Numbered from the stretch's first letter, positions 36,322 through 44,671 are shown. The stretch is DNA of 64,000 bases from Vescimonas coprocola (GCF_018408575.1 NZ_AP023418.1:2074415-2138414); one strand, 5' to 3'. Numbers and translations are program-made. Notes: a model not told the origin generated them from the sequence alone.

Positions 36322-36627
36322 ATGGAGAAGAAGCAGTTTGCCCGACGGATGTCACAGCTGCGGCAGGCCAAGGGCGTATCGGCTCGTGATATGAGTCTTT
36401 CGCTGGGACAGAGCGCCGGGTACATCAACAACATCGAAAACGGCGTGAATCTGCCGTCCATGTCCACGTTCTTCTACATCTGTGAGTATCTGGGCGTGAC
36501 GCCGGAGGAATTTTTTGCAGCAGAACTCGCAGACCCGGTACGTCTGTTGTCGCTGAGCAAATCCCTGCGGCGGCTCAGCAGCCGCCAGTTGGAATTGTTG
36601 GAGCAGCTGGTACAGGAAATGAAATAA
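36322..36627 (+). CDS. XRE-family regulator
   Basis: A 101-residue protein with an N-terminal helix-turn-helix (LRQAKGVSARDMSLSLGQSA, GYINNIENGVNLPSMSTFFY) and a short helical tail (LRRLSSRQLELLEQLVQEMK). GGAGGTGGG precedes the ATG. It is divergent from the membrane-anchored gene at 35648 with a shared operator-like sequence, and converges on a SipW-type surface protein gene. Likely an autoregulator; targets unknown. Confidence 0.86.
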   Translation: MEKKQFARRMSQLRQAKGVSARDMSLSLGQSAGYINNIENGVNLPSMSTFFYICEYLGVTPEEFFAAELADPVRLLSLSKSLRRLSSRQLELLEQLVQEMK

Positions 36628-36656
36628 ATCGCTCTCCTCAAGGGGGAGGGCGATTT
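36626..36656 (+). terminator. Terminator of the XRE gene
   Basis: AAATCGC-CTCC pairs with GGAG-GCGATTT, followed by ATTC; the stem begins at the stop codon. Confidence 0.6.
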
Positions 36657-36685
36657 ATTCTGTCTCGGATATTGCTGTAAGCGGA

Positions 36686-36714
36686 CAAGGCCACCCTTTA
36701 GCAGGGTGGCCTTG
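36686..36714 (-). terminator. Hairpin after the first SipW-type gene
   Basis: CAAGGCCACCCT and AGGGTGGCCTTG form a perfect 12-base stem 22 bases beyond the stop of the leftward gene. A T-run is lacking. Confidence 0.6.
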
Positions 36715-36735
36715 CTCGTTATCAGCTCTCTGCGC

Positions 36736-38565
36736 TTACTGCACCTTGGTGCCGTCGATGGTGACGGTGAGGTGAGCGGCGTCCATGCTGTTCTTGTTGG
36801 CCCACAGGGTGGAGCCCGTATTCTTGCCGGCTGCGAAGCCGTTGACCGTGGCGTTGTTGACGGTCAGGGTGTAGGTGGCATTGTAGTCGTTGCCCACCTC
36901 GATGGCAGCCTTACCGGCAGCGCCGCTCTTGCGGTCGTTGAAGGTGCAGTTGTTCACCACCAGATCGGTGGGCTTCTCGGCGGTGGCCTGACCGTAGAGG
37001 AGGATGGCCTTGCCGTTGGTGTTGAAAGTGCAGCCCTCGAAGGTCACGTCCGTGCCGCCCCAGGTCCAGATGGAGTACTGGTTGGCCATCGTGTTATCGA
37101 AGGTGCAGTTGATGAAGGTGGCCTTGCCGTACAGAGTCAGCTTGCCCTTGATGGTGCAGTTGCGATAGACCAGCTCGTCGCAGACGATGCCGTCGAAGCT
37201 GCCCTCACCGGCCTGAACGGTCACATTCTCAAAGGTGAAGGTGGAGCCGCGCTGATAGTTCAGCTGACCGCCCTCGGCACCGGTGGCATTCGTGATGACG
37301 TCCACGGTCTGAGTGCCGTCACCCACGAAGGTGATGTTGCGGGCCTTGGCACCCTCGTTGGCGATGCCGTTGTCCAGCGTCAGGGTCTGGTCGGCGGGCA
37401 TGACGACCGTGATGTCCTTGTTTGTAGAATCGGTGATGGCGTTGTTCAGGTCTTCCTGCGTGCCGGGGATCACGCCGGTACCCTTGACCACGGTGTACCA
37501 GGTGTCATCGCCGTGCTTCTCGGAGACCACGGAATAGCCGTCAGCTACGAAGCTGCCGCCCAGATTGTCGTCACCCTTGGAGGGATCGTAGTTCACAAAG
37601 GTGCCGCCCTTGACGGTGATGGTGCCGGGGTTGTTGTTCTTCTGGTTCAGCACATAGTAGAAGCCGCTCCAGTTGTAGTTGGTATAGAAGAAGCCGCCCT
37701 CGATGACGATGTTGCCGCCGTTGCTCTCCACGACGGAGTTGCCCTCGCCGTTGGCATCGCTGCCCACGGTGAAGGTGCCGCCCTGAATGGTCACGGTGGC
37801 ACCGTTCATGGCATAGACGCAGATGTTATTGCCGCCATTGCCGCCGTCATAATAGCCGCCGGTGATGGTGACACTGGTGTCCTGCCCGCTGGCCTTTACG
37901 GCGATGTCATTGGGGTTCAGAGCCACGACACCGTTGCTGAGGGTGTGGGTACCTTCGGTGAATTCCTGCGTACCCTTATAGGCAGCGTTCTTGTCATACT
38001 GGTTGTTGAAGCTGTCGCTCTCCACGGTGTCCTGCGTGGCGTAGACGGTGATGGAAATGCCGCTGATGGTCAGATCCATGTAATCGTTGCCGGCAGACTC
38101 CTTCATGTGGCCCTTGATGGTGAACTCGTTGCTCTCACCGGCCTTCAGGTGCTGTTCGGCACCCATCGCCACATCCCCGATGGTCCACTCGATAGCCTCG
38201 TTCAGCTTGGCATCCCCCTTGATGCCGGTGATCTTGATCATGTACTTCAGAGCCAGATTGCCGTTGTTGACGACACGCAGCTCCGGCAGGGTATAGGTGC
38301 AGCCCGGCTCCCACAGGATGGCTTCGCCCTTGGCATCAGCAGCCTTGACGAAGTCCAGCGTCTTGCCCTCGGCGGAGACCCAGTTGCCGCTGGCATCCTT
38401 CATCTCCAGAGCAACATCCAGTTTGCCGGCCTGGATCTTGTTGACGCCGGTGGATGCGGTGTCGGTGAACCATGCGAAGGTAGCGCCTACCAGCATAGCC
38501 AGGCACAGGACCATGGCCATAACGCTGCCCAGCAAGGCCCGTTTGGTACTCTTGCGGTTTGTCAT
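36736..38565 (-). CDS. SipW-type (CalY/TasA-like) surface protein with beta-helix repeats, copy 1
   Basis: A 609-residue secreted protein. The N-terminus has the SipW-dependent signal form (LLGSVMAMVLCLAMLVGATF then AWFTDTASTGVNKIQAG), and residues about 30-190 form the CalY/camelysin-like domain. From about 200 on, short turns rich in Gly, Asn and Thr recur (VTITGGYYDGGNGGNNICVY, ITVKGGTFVNYD, VTFEGCTFNTNG), as in right-handed beta-helix proteins. It probably forms part of the cell surface or matrix. Its promoter, leader and first 190 residues are nearly duplicated at 57.5-59.1 kb. No SipW peptidase is in the window. No cell wall anchor is seen. Confidence 0.82.
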   Translation of the reverse strand: MTNRKSTKRALLGSVMAMVLCLAMLVGATFAWFTDTASTGVNKIQAGKLDVALEMKDASGNWVSAEGKTLDFVKAADAKGEAILWEPGCTYTLPELRVVNNGNLALKYMIKITGIKGDAKLNEAIEWTIGDVAMGAEQHLKAGESNEFTIKGHMKESAGNDYMDLTISGISITVYATQDTVESDSFNNQYDKNAAYKGTQEFTEGTHTLSNGVVALNPNDIAVKASGQDTSVTITGGYYDGGNGGNNICVYAMNGATVTIQGGTFTVGSDANGEGNSVVESNGGNIVIEGGFFYTNYNWSGFYYVLNQKNNNPGTITVKGGTFVNYDPSKGDDNLGGSFVADGYSVVSEKHGDDTWYTVVKGTGVIPGTQEDLNNAITDSTNKDITVVMPADQTLTLDNGIANEGAKARNITFVGDGTQTVDVITNATGAEGGQLNYQRGSTFTFENVTVQAGEGSFDGIVCDELVYRNCTIKGKLTLYGKATFINCTFDNTMANQYSIWTWGGTDVTFEGCTFNTNGKAILLYGQATAEKPTDLVVNNCTFNDRKSGAAGKAAIEVGNDYNATYTLTVNNATVNGFAAGKNTGSTLWANKNSMDAAHLTVTIDGTKVQ

Positions 38566-38739
38566 AGTATCTTCCTCCTATTTTTTTGTGTGTGGGGCGA
38601 TGGGGCGCTGCAAGGAGAATGCGGACTCTCACGTCGGGGCTGCGCCCCTCCTCAGAATGGCAACCTCTTTGACCTCTCCTTATCGTTTCTAAGAAACGAT
38701 AAAAGCCCATGGGCTTTTCGCCGCACACTTGATAGTTGT
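38566..38739 (-). other. Conserved hairpin leader of SipW-type copy 1
   Basis: After the promoter the leader holds AAAAGCCCATGGGCTTTT (38701-38718), then TATCGTTTCT/AGAAACGATA (38681-38701) and GGGGC/GCCCC (38636-38648). The same hairpins recur before copy 2. An RNA-level control is plausible. Confidence 0.6.
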
Positions 38740-38768
38740 ATCATAGCACCATGATCGACAGAGTGCAA
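38740..38768 (-). promoter_or_regulatory. Promoter of SipW-type copy 1
   Basis: Leftward TTGCAC (38763-38768), 17-base spacer, TATGAT (38740-38745). The region around -10 is identical to copy 2. Confidence 0.75.
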
Positions 38769-38872
38769 GGGGTATTTGTCCTATTTCGTCATTTTTTACA
38801 GACCTTTCACCCGTTGTCCGTGGAGAATAGACAGGAGAGGGTTTCTATTCTTCGGCGGGTGGACGGACAGAA

Positions 38873-38910
38873 ATCGCCCCGAAGGGTTCCGTGGAACACT
38901 CCGGGGCGAT
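38873..38910 (-). terminator. Terminator of the M32 carboxypeptidase operon
   Basis: ATCGCCCCG and CGGGGCGAT pair around a 20-base loop, followed leftward by TTTCTGT. Confidence 0.7.
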
Positions 38911-38937
38911 AATATCTTGTATTATCGTTACGAGAAA

Positions 38938-40437
38938 TTACAATTCGTATATCTCCGTGAACTTCTTTTCCAGATACGCCACGTACTCCTCCGGACGGAA
39001 GGGGCCGCAGACGGACTCGAAGAGGGCCACAGGGTCCTTCATGCAGCCGTACTTCCAGATCTTCTCCTCCAGCCAGCGGTTGATGGCGGTGAGCTTGCCG
39101 GAGCGGACGGCGGCCTCCACGTCCAGATCCTTCTGCATCTCCAGCAGGTACTGGGCGCCGTAGGCGGAGCCGATGGCGTAGGAGGGGAAATAGCCGATGT
39201 TGCCGTTGGCCCAGTGGGAATCCTGCAGGACGCCCTCCCGATCGGAGGGGACATCCACGCCCAGATACTCCTTATATAACCGGTTCCATGCGGCGGGCAG
39301 GTCGTGGGCGGTGATGGTGCCGGCGAACATCTGCTTCTCCAGCTCATAGCGGACCATGATGTGCAGGCAGTAGGTAAGCTCATCGGCCTCGGTGCGGATC
39401 AGAGAGGGCCGGGAGCGGTTCACCATGCGGTAGAACTGCTCCTCCGTCACGTCCACCAGCTGGGCGGGGAAGTGCTCCTTCAGCCACGGCAGCAGGACGG
39501 AGCAGAAGGCCCGGCTGCGGCCGATGATGTTCTCGTAGAACCGGGACTGGCTCTCGTGGATGCCCATGGAGACGCCGTTTCCAAGGCAGGTGCGAGCCAA
39601 CTCCCGGCCGGTGTGGAGCTCATAGAGGGCGTGGCCGCCCTCATGGACCACGGAGTACAGGGAAGAGGCCACCTGATCGGCGAAGTAGTGGGTGGTGATG
39701 CGGACGTCGTCACGGGAGAAGTTGGTGGTGAAGGGGTGCTCCGTCTCGCCGATGATACAGTGGTCCCGGTCGATGTCCATGACGTCCATGATGAAGTCGG
39801 AGAACTGGCGCTGGATAGCCACGGGGTAGTTCCGGTGCAGAGGGGCATCGTCCACCCGGTCGGCGTGGGCGGTGGCCTGTTGGATCAGCGGCACCAGCTT
39901 CTCCCGCAGGGAGGCGAAGAAAGCGTCGCACTGGGCCACCGTCAGGCCACGCTCAAAGGTGGAGAGCATGGTCTCGTAGGGGGCCTTCTCCGGCTCCCAG
40001 TAGCCGGCCATGCGGCGGCTGGCATCGAACATCTGCTGGAGATAGGGCTCGAAGAGGGCAAAGTCATTCTTCTCCTTGGCCTCGTGCCACACGGCGTCGG
40101 ACTTGGCGGACAGCTCCTGATAGGCTACGTACTCCTCCACCGGAACACGGTGGGTGCGGTCGTAGTCACGCCACAGCTCCTCCGCCTTCCGGCGGGTGAT
40201 GGGGTCCAGCTCCTCACGGTTTTCCATAAGGGTGCGGAGCATCTCCACCGTCTCCGGGGCGGTGGTGAGCTCATAGCCCATGCGGGAGAGCTCACCCAGA
40301 GTGCTGCCCCGCAGCTCCGCCGTCCCCTTGGGGGCAATGGTGGCGCCATCGTAGTACATAAGGCCCGTTGCGTGGTTCAGGGCAAAGGTGGCTTTCTCAT
40401 AGCCTTGCAGCTTTTCCAGTGCTTCTTGGATGGTCAT
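38938..40437 (-). CDS. M32-family metallocarboxypeptidase (Taq-type)
   Basis: A 499-residue zinc carboxypeptidase removing C-terminal residues from peptides, of normal family length and all-helical. The active site HEGGH (265-269, in SVVHEGGHALYE) is intact with the downstream glutamate in a helix containing GIHESQSRFYEN, and the family motif RSRPSLIRTEADELTYCLHI is present. No signal peptide, so it is cytoplasmic. Its start overlaps the stop of the HxlR gene by 4 bases (ATGA), which links peptide turnover to that regulator. Confidence 0.93.
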   Translation of the reverse strand: MTIQEALEKLQGYEKATFALNHATGLMYYDGATIAPKGTAELRGSTLGELSRMGYELTTAPETVEMLRTLMENREELDPITRRKAEELWRDYDRTHRVPVEEYVAYQELSAKSDAVWHEAKEKNDFALFEPYLQQMFDASRRMAGYWEPEKAPYETMLSTFERGLTVAQCDAFFASLREKLVPLIQQATAHADRVDDAPLHRNYPVAIQRQFSDFIMDVMDIDRDHCIIGETEHPFTTNFSRDDVRITTHYFADQVASSLYSVVHEGGHALYELHTGRELARTCLGNGVSMGIHESQSRFYENIIGRSRAFCSVLLPWLKEHFPAQLVDVTEEQFYRMVNRSRPSLIRTEADELTYCLHIMVRYELEKQMFAGTITAHDLPAAWNRLYKEYLGVDVPSDREGVLQDSHWANGNIGYFPSYAIGSAYGAQYLLEMQKDLDVEAAVRSGKLTAINRWLEEKIWKYGCMKDPVALFESVCGPFRPEEYVAYLEKKFTEIYEL

Positions 40438-40796
40438 TGCGGTTCCTCCTTTTTCGTTGTGGATTCATCGGCGGGCATACGGGCCTCCGCCCAGTCGGAC
40501 AGCTGCTCCAGAATGGGCAGCAGGCGGCGGCAGTCCTCGGTGGGGGCATACTCCACCCGCACCGGCACCTCCAGATACTCCCGGCGCAGGATCAATCCGT
40601 CCCGCTCCAGCTCCCGCAGAGCCGAGGACAGCGCGGTGTTGCTGATACCATCCAGCTTGCCCCGCAGGGCATTGTAGCGGATGGTCCCGGCGTTGGTGAC
40701 GGAGCACAGGATCTGCACCTTCCACTTGCCGCCAATGAGGGACATGGCGTAGTGCAGGGGGCATTTCTCCATACAGGGGCAGTCATAATGGGACAC
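40434..40796 (-). CDS. HxlR-family regulator
   Basis: A 120-residue winged-helix protein (CPLHYAMSLIGGKWKVQILC and RYNALRGKLDGISNTALSSA), with the N-terminal cysteine motif (CPCMEKCP) used by redox- or aldehyde-sensing members such as YodB/HxlR. It is coupled to the M32 peptidase and divergent from the LysE exporter. An inverted repeat TACCTGCT/AGCAGGTA in the shared intergenic region is a candidate operator. Confidence 0.88.
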   Translation of the reverse strand: MSHYDCPCMEKCPLHYAMSLIGGKWKVQILCSVTNAGTIRYNALRGKLDGISNTALSSALRELERDGLILRREYLEVPVRVEYAPTEDCRRLLPILEQLSDWAEARMPADESTTKKEEPQ

Positions 40797-40810
40797 GGTC
40801 AGTTCCTCCT

Positions 40811-40874
40811 TACCTGCTCAGCTTTATCTGCGCTCTTGCGCTTCGGGGAGAATGTGTTATCATTATAGCAGGTA
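40811..40874. promoter_or_regulatory. Shared hxlR/lysE regulatory region
   Basis: TACCTGCT (40811-40818) and AGCAGGTA (40867-40874) are perfect inverted copies. Between them lies a rightward promoter, TTGCGC (40836-40841), 16-base spacer, TATCAT (40858-40863). Confidence 0.5.
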
Positions 40875-40916
40875 GCAAAACCGGAGTAAATAACCAATAA
40901 GGAGAAAATCACCGCT

Positions 40917-41537
40917 ATGAACATTTATTTGCAGGGACTGACCATGGGACTGGCGTATGTGGCCCCCATTGGCTTGCAGAATCTGTTTGTCATCAACAGC
41001 GCCCTGACCCAGAAGCGCAGCCGGGTCTATCTGACGGCGCTGATCGTGATTCTATGGGACGTCTCGCTGGGTGTCTCCTGCTTTTTAGGGGCAGGCGCTC
41101 TGATGCAGGCTTTGCCGTGGTTGCAGAAGGTCATTCTGGGGCTGGGCAGTCTCATCGTCATCTGGATCGGTATCGGGCTGCTGCGGTCCAAGGCATCGCT
41201 GGAGGGCGGTAAGGATGTAAACGTGCCGGTATGGAAGCTGTTCACCACCGCCTTCGTGGTGACGTGGTTCAATCCGCAGGCCATCATCGACGGCACCATG
41301 ATGCTGGGGGCCTTCCGGGCCAGCCTGCCCACCGGGGGCGATCTACCCTTTATCTTCGGCTTCGGCAGTGCGTCGGTGATCTGGTTTCTGACTCTCTCCA
41401 CCATTGTGTCGCTGCTGGGCAGCAAATTCAACGAGAAGGCGCTGAACATCATCAATAAGGTGTGCGGCGGTGTGATCATTTTCTATGGCTGCAAGCTCAT
41501 CTGGAACTTCGTGCAGCTGATGGGCTGGGTGAAGTAA
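40917..41537 (+). CDS. LysE/ArgO-family amino acid exporter
   Basis: A 206-residue membrane protein with about six helices, starting GLTMGLAYVAPIGLQNLFVI, the LysE/ArgO signature region (P-G/A-G-Q/L-N). It should export basic amino acids or related compounds, preventing overload from peptide uptake. It is divergent from the HxlR-M32 operon, and a role in the same peptide metabolism is a reasonable inference. AAGGAGAAAA precedes the ATG. Confidence 0.9.
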   Translation: MNIYLQGLTMGLAYVAPIGLQNLFVINSALTQKRSRVYLTALIVILWDVSLGVSCFLGAGALMQALPWLQKVILGLGSLIVIWIGIGLLRSKASLEGGKDVNVPVWKLFTTAFVVTWFNPQAIIDGTMMLGAFRASLPTGGDLPFIFGFGSASVIWFLTLSTIVSLLGSKFNEKALNIINKVCGGVIIFYGCKLIWNFVQLMGWVK

Positions 41538-41547
41538 AATCGAAACC

Positions 41548-41583
41548 GCAAAAGAGGCTGGGTGGACACCCAGCCTCTTTTGC
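41548..41583. terminator. Bidirectional terminator between lysE and atoE
   Basis: GCAAAAGAGGCTGGGTG pairs with CACCCAGCCTCTTTTGC with A/T runs on both sides. Confidence 0.92.
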
Positions 41584-41613
41584 TTTGAGGAGTATGGAAA
41601 AGATAGGAAGATA

Positions 41614-42957
41614 TCAGAACAGAAGACCCCAGGCCAGGAAGCCCAAGCAGGCTACCAGACCCACGAACAGCAGGACCACCACCAGATAGCCCATGATGTC
41701 ACGGGCAGACAGCTTGGCGATACCCAGCGCAGGCAAGGCCCAGAAGGGCTGGATCATGTTGGTCCACTGGTCGCCCCATGCAATGGCCATAGCAGTACGG
41801 CCAGCGCCGATGCCCAGTTCTGCGCCGGCAGGCATCATGATGGGACCCTGCACGGCCCACTGGCCGCCGCCGGAGGGAACGAAGAAGTTCACGATACCGG
41901 CTGCCAGGAAGGACAGCATGGGGAAGGTGACGTTGTTGGAGATGTTCACGAAGAACTGGGAGATGACGCCTGCCAGAGACACACCGGCCTCATTCTGCAC
42001 CACCATCATACCCATGATACCGGCATAGAAGGGGAACTGCAGCAGCACACCGGAGGCGCTGCCGGCGGCTTCCGCCACAGCGTCCACATAGCGGCGCAGG
42101 TCGCCGTGGAGCAGGATACCGAGGAACATGAAGATCATGTTGACGATGTTCAGGCCCAGCGTAAAGCCGTTGGTGACGAAGTAGTAGATGATATACACCA
42201 GAAAGGCCAGGCACAGGATGCCCCACAGGATCTTGGAATGCTCCAGCTTCTCAGCGGGGGTGTTGATCTCGTAGGTCTTATCCTCGTCCTCCACCAGCAG
42301 GGTGGGATCGATGGTGACGGCACGCTCCCGGTCAGGGTGCATGGCGTAGTTGATGAAGGGCATGGCCAGCAGCACCACGGCGCACATGATGATGTTCATG
42401 GGGTGGAAGATGGTCTCGGTGATGGCGGCCTGATAGGTGACCTCACCGAACTTGGCGCCGGTGACCAGCGTCAGGGGAATGGATCCGGAGAGACCGGCGT
42501 GCCAGATGACGAAGCCGGAATAGGCAGAGGCGATCAGCAGGGGATAGTCCACGGTGGGGACCCGCTTGGCCACCTCCTTGGCCAGCAGCGCACCGGCCAC
42601 CAGGCCGAAGCCCCAGTTGAGCCAGCAGCACACGGTGGAGACCATGGTGGTGATGACGATGGCCTGCATATTATTGTGGCACAGACCAGCGGCCTTCCGC
42701 AGCACCTTCTTACAGGGCTTGGCGGAAGCCATGGCGGAACCCAGCACCAGCACCAGAGCCATCTGCATGGAAAAGGCCAGCAGACCCCAGAAGCCGTCGG
42801 AATTGCCCCATGCAGCCAGCACCTTGATGGGACCCATGCCGGTGGCGAACATGGCTGCCACATAGACCACGAAGGTCAGGATGACGGCAAACAGGAATGC
42901 ATCCGGCAGCCAGCGGTTCACAACACGCACGCAAGCGTTGGTGAATCTCTTGAACAT
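41614..42957 (-). CDS. atoE: AtoE-like short-chain fatty acid transporter
   Basis: A 447-residue membrane protein of about 10-12 helices (NRWLPDAFLFAVILTFVVYV; NFFVPSGGGQWAVQGPIMMP, a family signature). ATG 42957 follows AAGGAGAAAAAGT; the frame upstream to 43005 has no ribosome site. It should move short-chain fatty acids such as butyrate or acetoacetate across the membrane, fitting a gut fermenter. It stands alone. A long AT-rich stretch upstream (42990-43130) probably holds the promoter. Confidence 0.92.
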   Translation of the reverse strand: MFKRFTNACVRVVNRWLPDAFLFAVILTFVVYVAAMFATGMGPIKVLAAWGNSDGFWGLLAFSMQMALVLVLGSAMASAKPCKKVLRKAAGLCHNNMQAIVITTMVSTVCCWLNWGFGLVAGALLAKEVAKRVPTVDYPLLIASAYSGFVIWHAGLSGSIPLTLVTGAKFGEVTYQAAITETIFHPMNIIMCAVVLLAMPFINYAMHPDRERAVTIDPTLLVEDEDKTYEINTPAEKLEHSKILWGILCLAFLVYIIYYFVTNGFTLGLNIVNMIFMFLGILLHGDLRRYVDAVAEAAGSASGVLLQFPFYAGIMGMMVVQNEAGVSLAGVISQFFVNISNNVTFPMLSFLAAGIVNFFVPSGGGQWAVQGPIMMPAGAELGIGAGRTAMAIAWGDQWTNMIQPFWALPALGIAKLSARDIMGYLVVVLLFVGLVACLGFLAWGLLF

Positions 42958-43434
42958 ACTTTTTCTCCTTACATCTTGAATGCCGCCCGTGGCGGAACAA
43001 CACACACATTGGTTGTTGATATTATTCTATCTCTGTAATAAAAAAATTGCAACCGTAAAGTTGACTAAAGTTTAACAATCAAAAAACTTATCTCGTCGTA
43101 TATATTAACTATTATTTAACAAAGTTCGTCCGTTTATGCTGCTTGTAGTCCTGTATTGTAGAATGATTCTGCAGACTTTTTCGTGGAAACTGCGCAGAGC
43201 AGCGGAGTGTCGGTCAGGTCACGTGGGCAAATGGTACAATTTGGCAGTTTTTTCGGGTGTGATACAAAATTCTCACGGGGCGGAGGTACTTCGGCAGGCA
43301 GGGTGCGAAAATTTTCTCACGATGGGTTTTTCCAGCCCTTCGGGGATAAAAAGGGCACCGGGTGATCTGAACTGCACCCCATTTGTTGGACTGCATACAA
43401 TTACATTTTATATAATTATTCTAACCATCACACA
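42958..43434. other. Gap upstream of atoE, no gene seen
   Basis: The part next to atoE is AT-rich and promoter-like. Around 43365-43400 the sequence ACTGCACCCCATTTGTTGGA recalls the ends of IS3-family insertion sequences, but no partner end or transposase is found. Confidence 0.3.
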
Positions 43435-43637
43435 TCCAGCGAACACGGCATAGAGCGCAAGGCCCCACACGCCACACATACGCATCCCGTGCGGTAAAAG
43501 AGGGATTGCCACCGGAAATGCTGCAAAAAACACTCGGACACGCCGATTATTCCACCACCGCAAACATATATACGCACATAGACGCACAGACACTTGTGGA
43601 CGCTGTTACTAACACGTTACTAATAAATAAGAAATGA
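43435..43637 (+). pseudogene. C-terminal relic of a tyrosine integrase
   Basis: The + strand encodes RHTYASRAVKEGLPPEMLQK, then TLGHADYSTTANIYTHIDAQ, then TLVDAVTNTLLINKK before TGA 43635-43637. These carry the catalytic RHxxR-type H/R, the LGHxD histidine region and the IYTH tyrosine. Upstream the frame is broken near 43470 (EHGIERKAPH in a shifted frame) and nothing more of the gene remains. It reads toward the 3' end of tRNA-Val 52 bases away, as expected for a lost element integrated there. Confidence 0.82.
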
Positions 43638-43640
43638 GCA

Positions 43641-43680
43641 AAAAAAAGAAAAGCCCCGGAATCGTAGTGATTCCGGGACT
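43641..43680 (-). terminator. Terminator of the tRNA-Val transcript
   Basis: Leftward, CCCGGAATC/GATTCCGGG stem followed by a long T-rich tract (CTTTTCTTTTTTT). Confidence 0.85.
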
Positions 43681-43688
43681 TTGACGTG

Positions 43689-43764
43689 TGGTGCACGGTA
43701 CAGGACTCGAACCTGTGACCCCATGCACGTCAAGCATGTGCTCTACCAGCTGAGCTAACCGTGC
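43689..43764 (-). tRNA. tRNA-Val (anticodon GAC)
   Basis: Acceptor GCACGGT pairs with ACCGTGC, D arm GCTCAGCTGGTAGAGC, anticodon stem CATGC/GCATG around TTGACGT, T arm ACAGGTTCGAGTCCTGT, encoded CCA at 43689-43691. Confidence 0.93.
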
Positions 43765-43881
43765 GAACAAAAGTATTCTACCGGAAAGTCTCCCGTTTGT
43801 CAACACTTTTCTTGCCAATCTGAAAAGTTTTTGTTATACTGCTGTCAAAGAACATCGTAGGCGCACAAGGAGGAACACTTC

Positions 43882-44616
43882 ATGGAGAAAATCGCACTGG
43901 TCACGGGCTCCTCCCGTGGCATCGGCCGGGCCGTGGCCACGGAACTGGCCCGGCAGGGCTGGGCCGTATGTATCAACTATCGGGAGAGGGAGGACTGCGC
44001 CCGGTCACTGGTGGAACAGCTCACCGGGGAGGGCTGCCGGGTGATGGCGGTGCAGGCGGATGTGGCCTGCCGGGAACAGGTGAATACCATGGTCCGGCAG
44101 GTGGAGGATGCCTTCGGCCCGGTAGCGCTGCTGGTGAACAACGCCGGTGTGGCGGGACAGGCCCTATTTCAGGACATCACCGATGAGCTGTGGCACCGCT
44201 ACTTCTCCGTCAACGTAGACGGCGCCTACCACGCCATTCAGGCGGTGCTGCCTGCCATGCTGCACCACCACCAGGGGTGCATCATCAACACCTCCTCCAT
44301 CTGGGGGCTGCGGGGCGCCAGCTGCGAGGTCACCTACTCCTGCACCAAGGCGGCCCTCATCGGCCTGACCCGATCTCTGGCGGCGGAGCTGGCCCCCACC
44401 CACATCCGGGTGAACTGCGTGGCGCCGGGTGTCATCCGCACAGATATGCTGGATGCCCTGCCCGCCGAGGTACTGCCCCAGCTGGCGCAGGAGACTCCCA
44501 TGGGCCGCTTGGGAACGCCGGAGGACATCGCCCACGCCGTGGCGTTTCTGGCCTCGGACAAGGCGGACTTCATCACCGGGCAGGTGCTGACCTGCGACGG
44601 CGGCTTTATTTTGTGA
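43882..44616 (+). CDS. SDR-family oxidoreductase, FabG-like
   Basis: A 244-residue NAD(P)-dependent short-chain dehydrogenase. The cofactor loop TGSSRGIGRA (8-17), NNAG (NNAGVAGQAL), the catalytic Ser (IINTSSIWG), Tyr and Lys (YSCTKAA) and the C-terminal GQVLTCDGGF are all present. It resembles 3-oxoacyl-ACP reductase but no other fatty acid gene is near, so the substrate is open. AAGGAGG precedes the ATG. It is a single-gene unit closed by a terminator. Confidence 0.9.
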   Translation: MEKIALVTGSSRGIGRAVATELARQGWAVCINYREREDCARSLVEQLTGEGCRVMAVQADVACREQVNTMVRQVEDAFGPVALLVNNAGVAGQALFQDITDELWHRYFSVNVDGAYHAIQAVLPAMLHHHQGCIINTSSIWGLRGASCEVTYSCTKAALIGLTRSLAAELAPTHIRVNCVAPGVIRTDMLDALPAEVLPQLAQETPMGRLGTPEDIAHAVAFLASDKADFITGQVLTCDGGFIL

Positions 44617-44631
44617 GAGCGGGAAAAAAGT

Positions 44632-44671
44632 ACCCGTCGGAAAGCCATTGGTTTTCCGACGGGTCTTTTTT
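44632..44671. terminator. Bidirectional terminator between SDR and LexA-like genes
   Basis: ACCCGTCGGAAA pairs with TTTCCGACGGGT, followed by CTTTTTT and preceded by an A-run. Confidence 0.92.

Noticed and set aside
36706-38754. A 682-residue + strand open frame opposite the first SipW-type gene
   Set aside because: It is rich in His/Gly/Val from antisense codons, crosses the promoter and leader of the real gene, and has no ribosome site.
43365-43400. An IS3-family terminal repeat (ACTGCACCCCATTTGTTGGA)
   Set aside because: It resembles such ends from memory, but no second end, target duplication or transposase fragment was seen.
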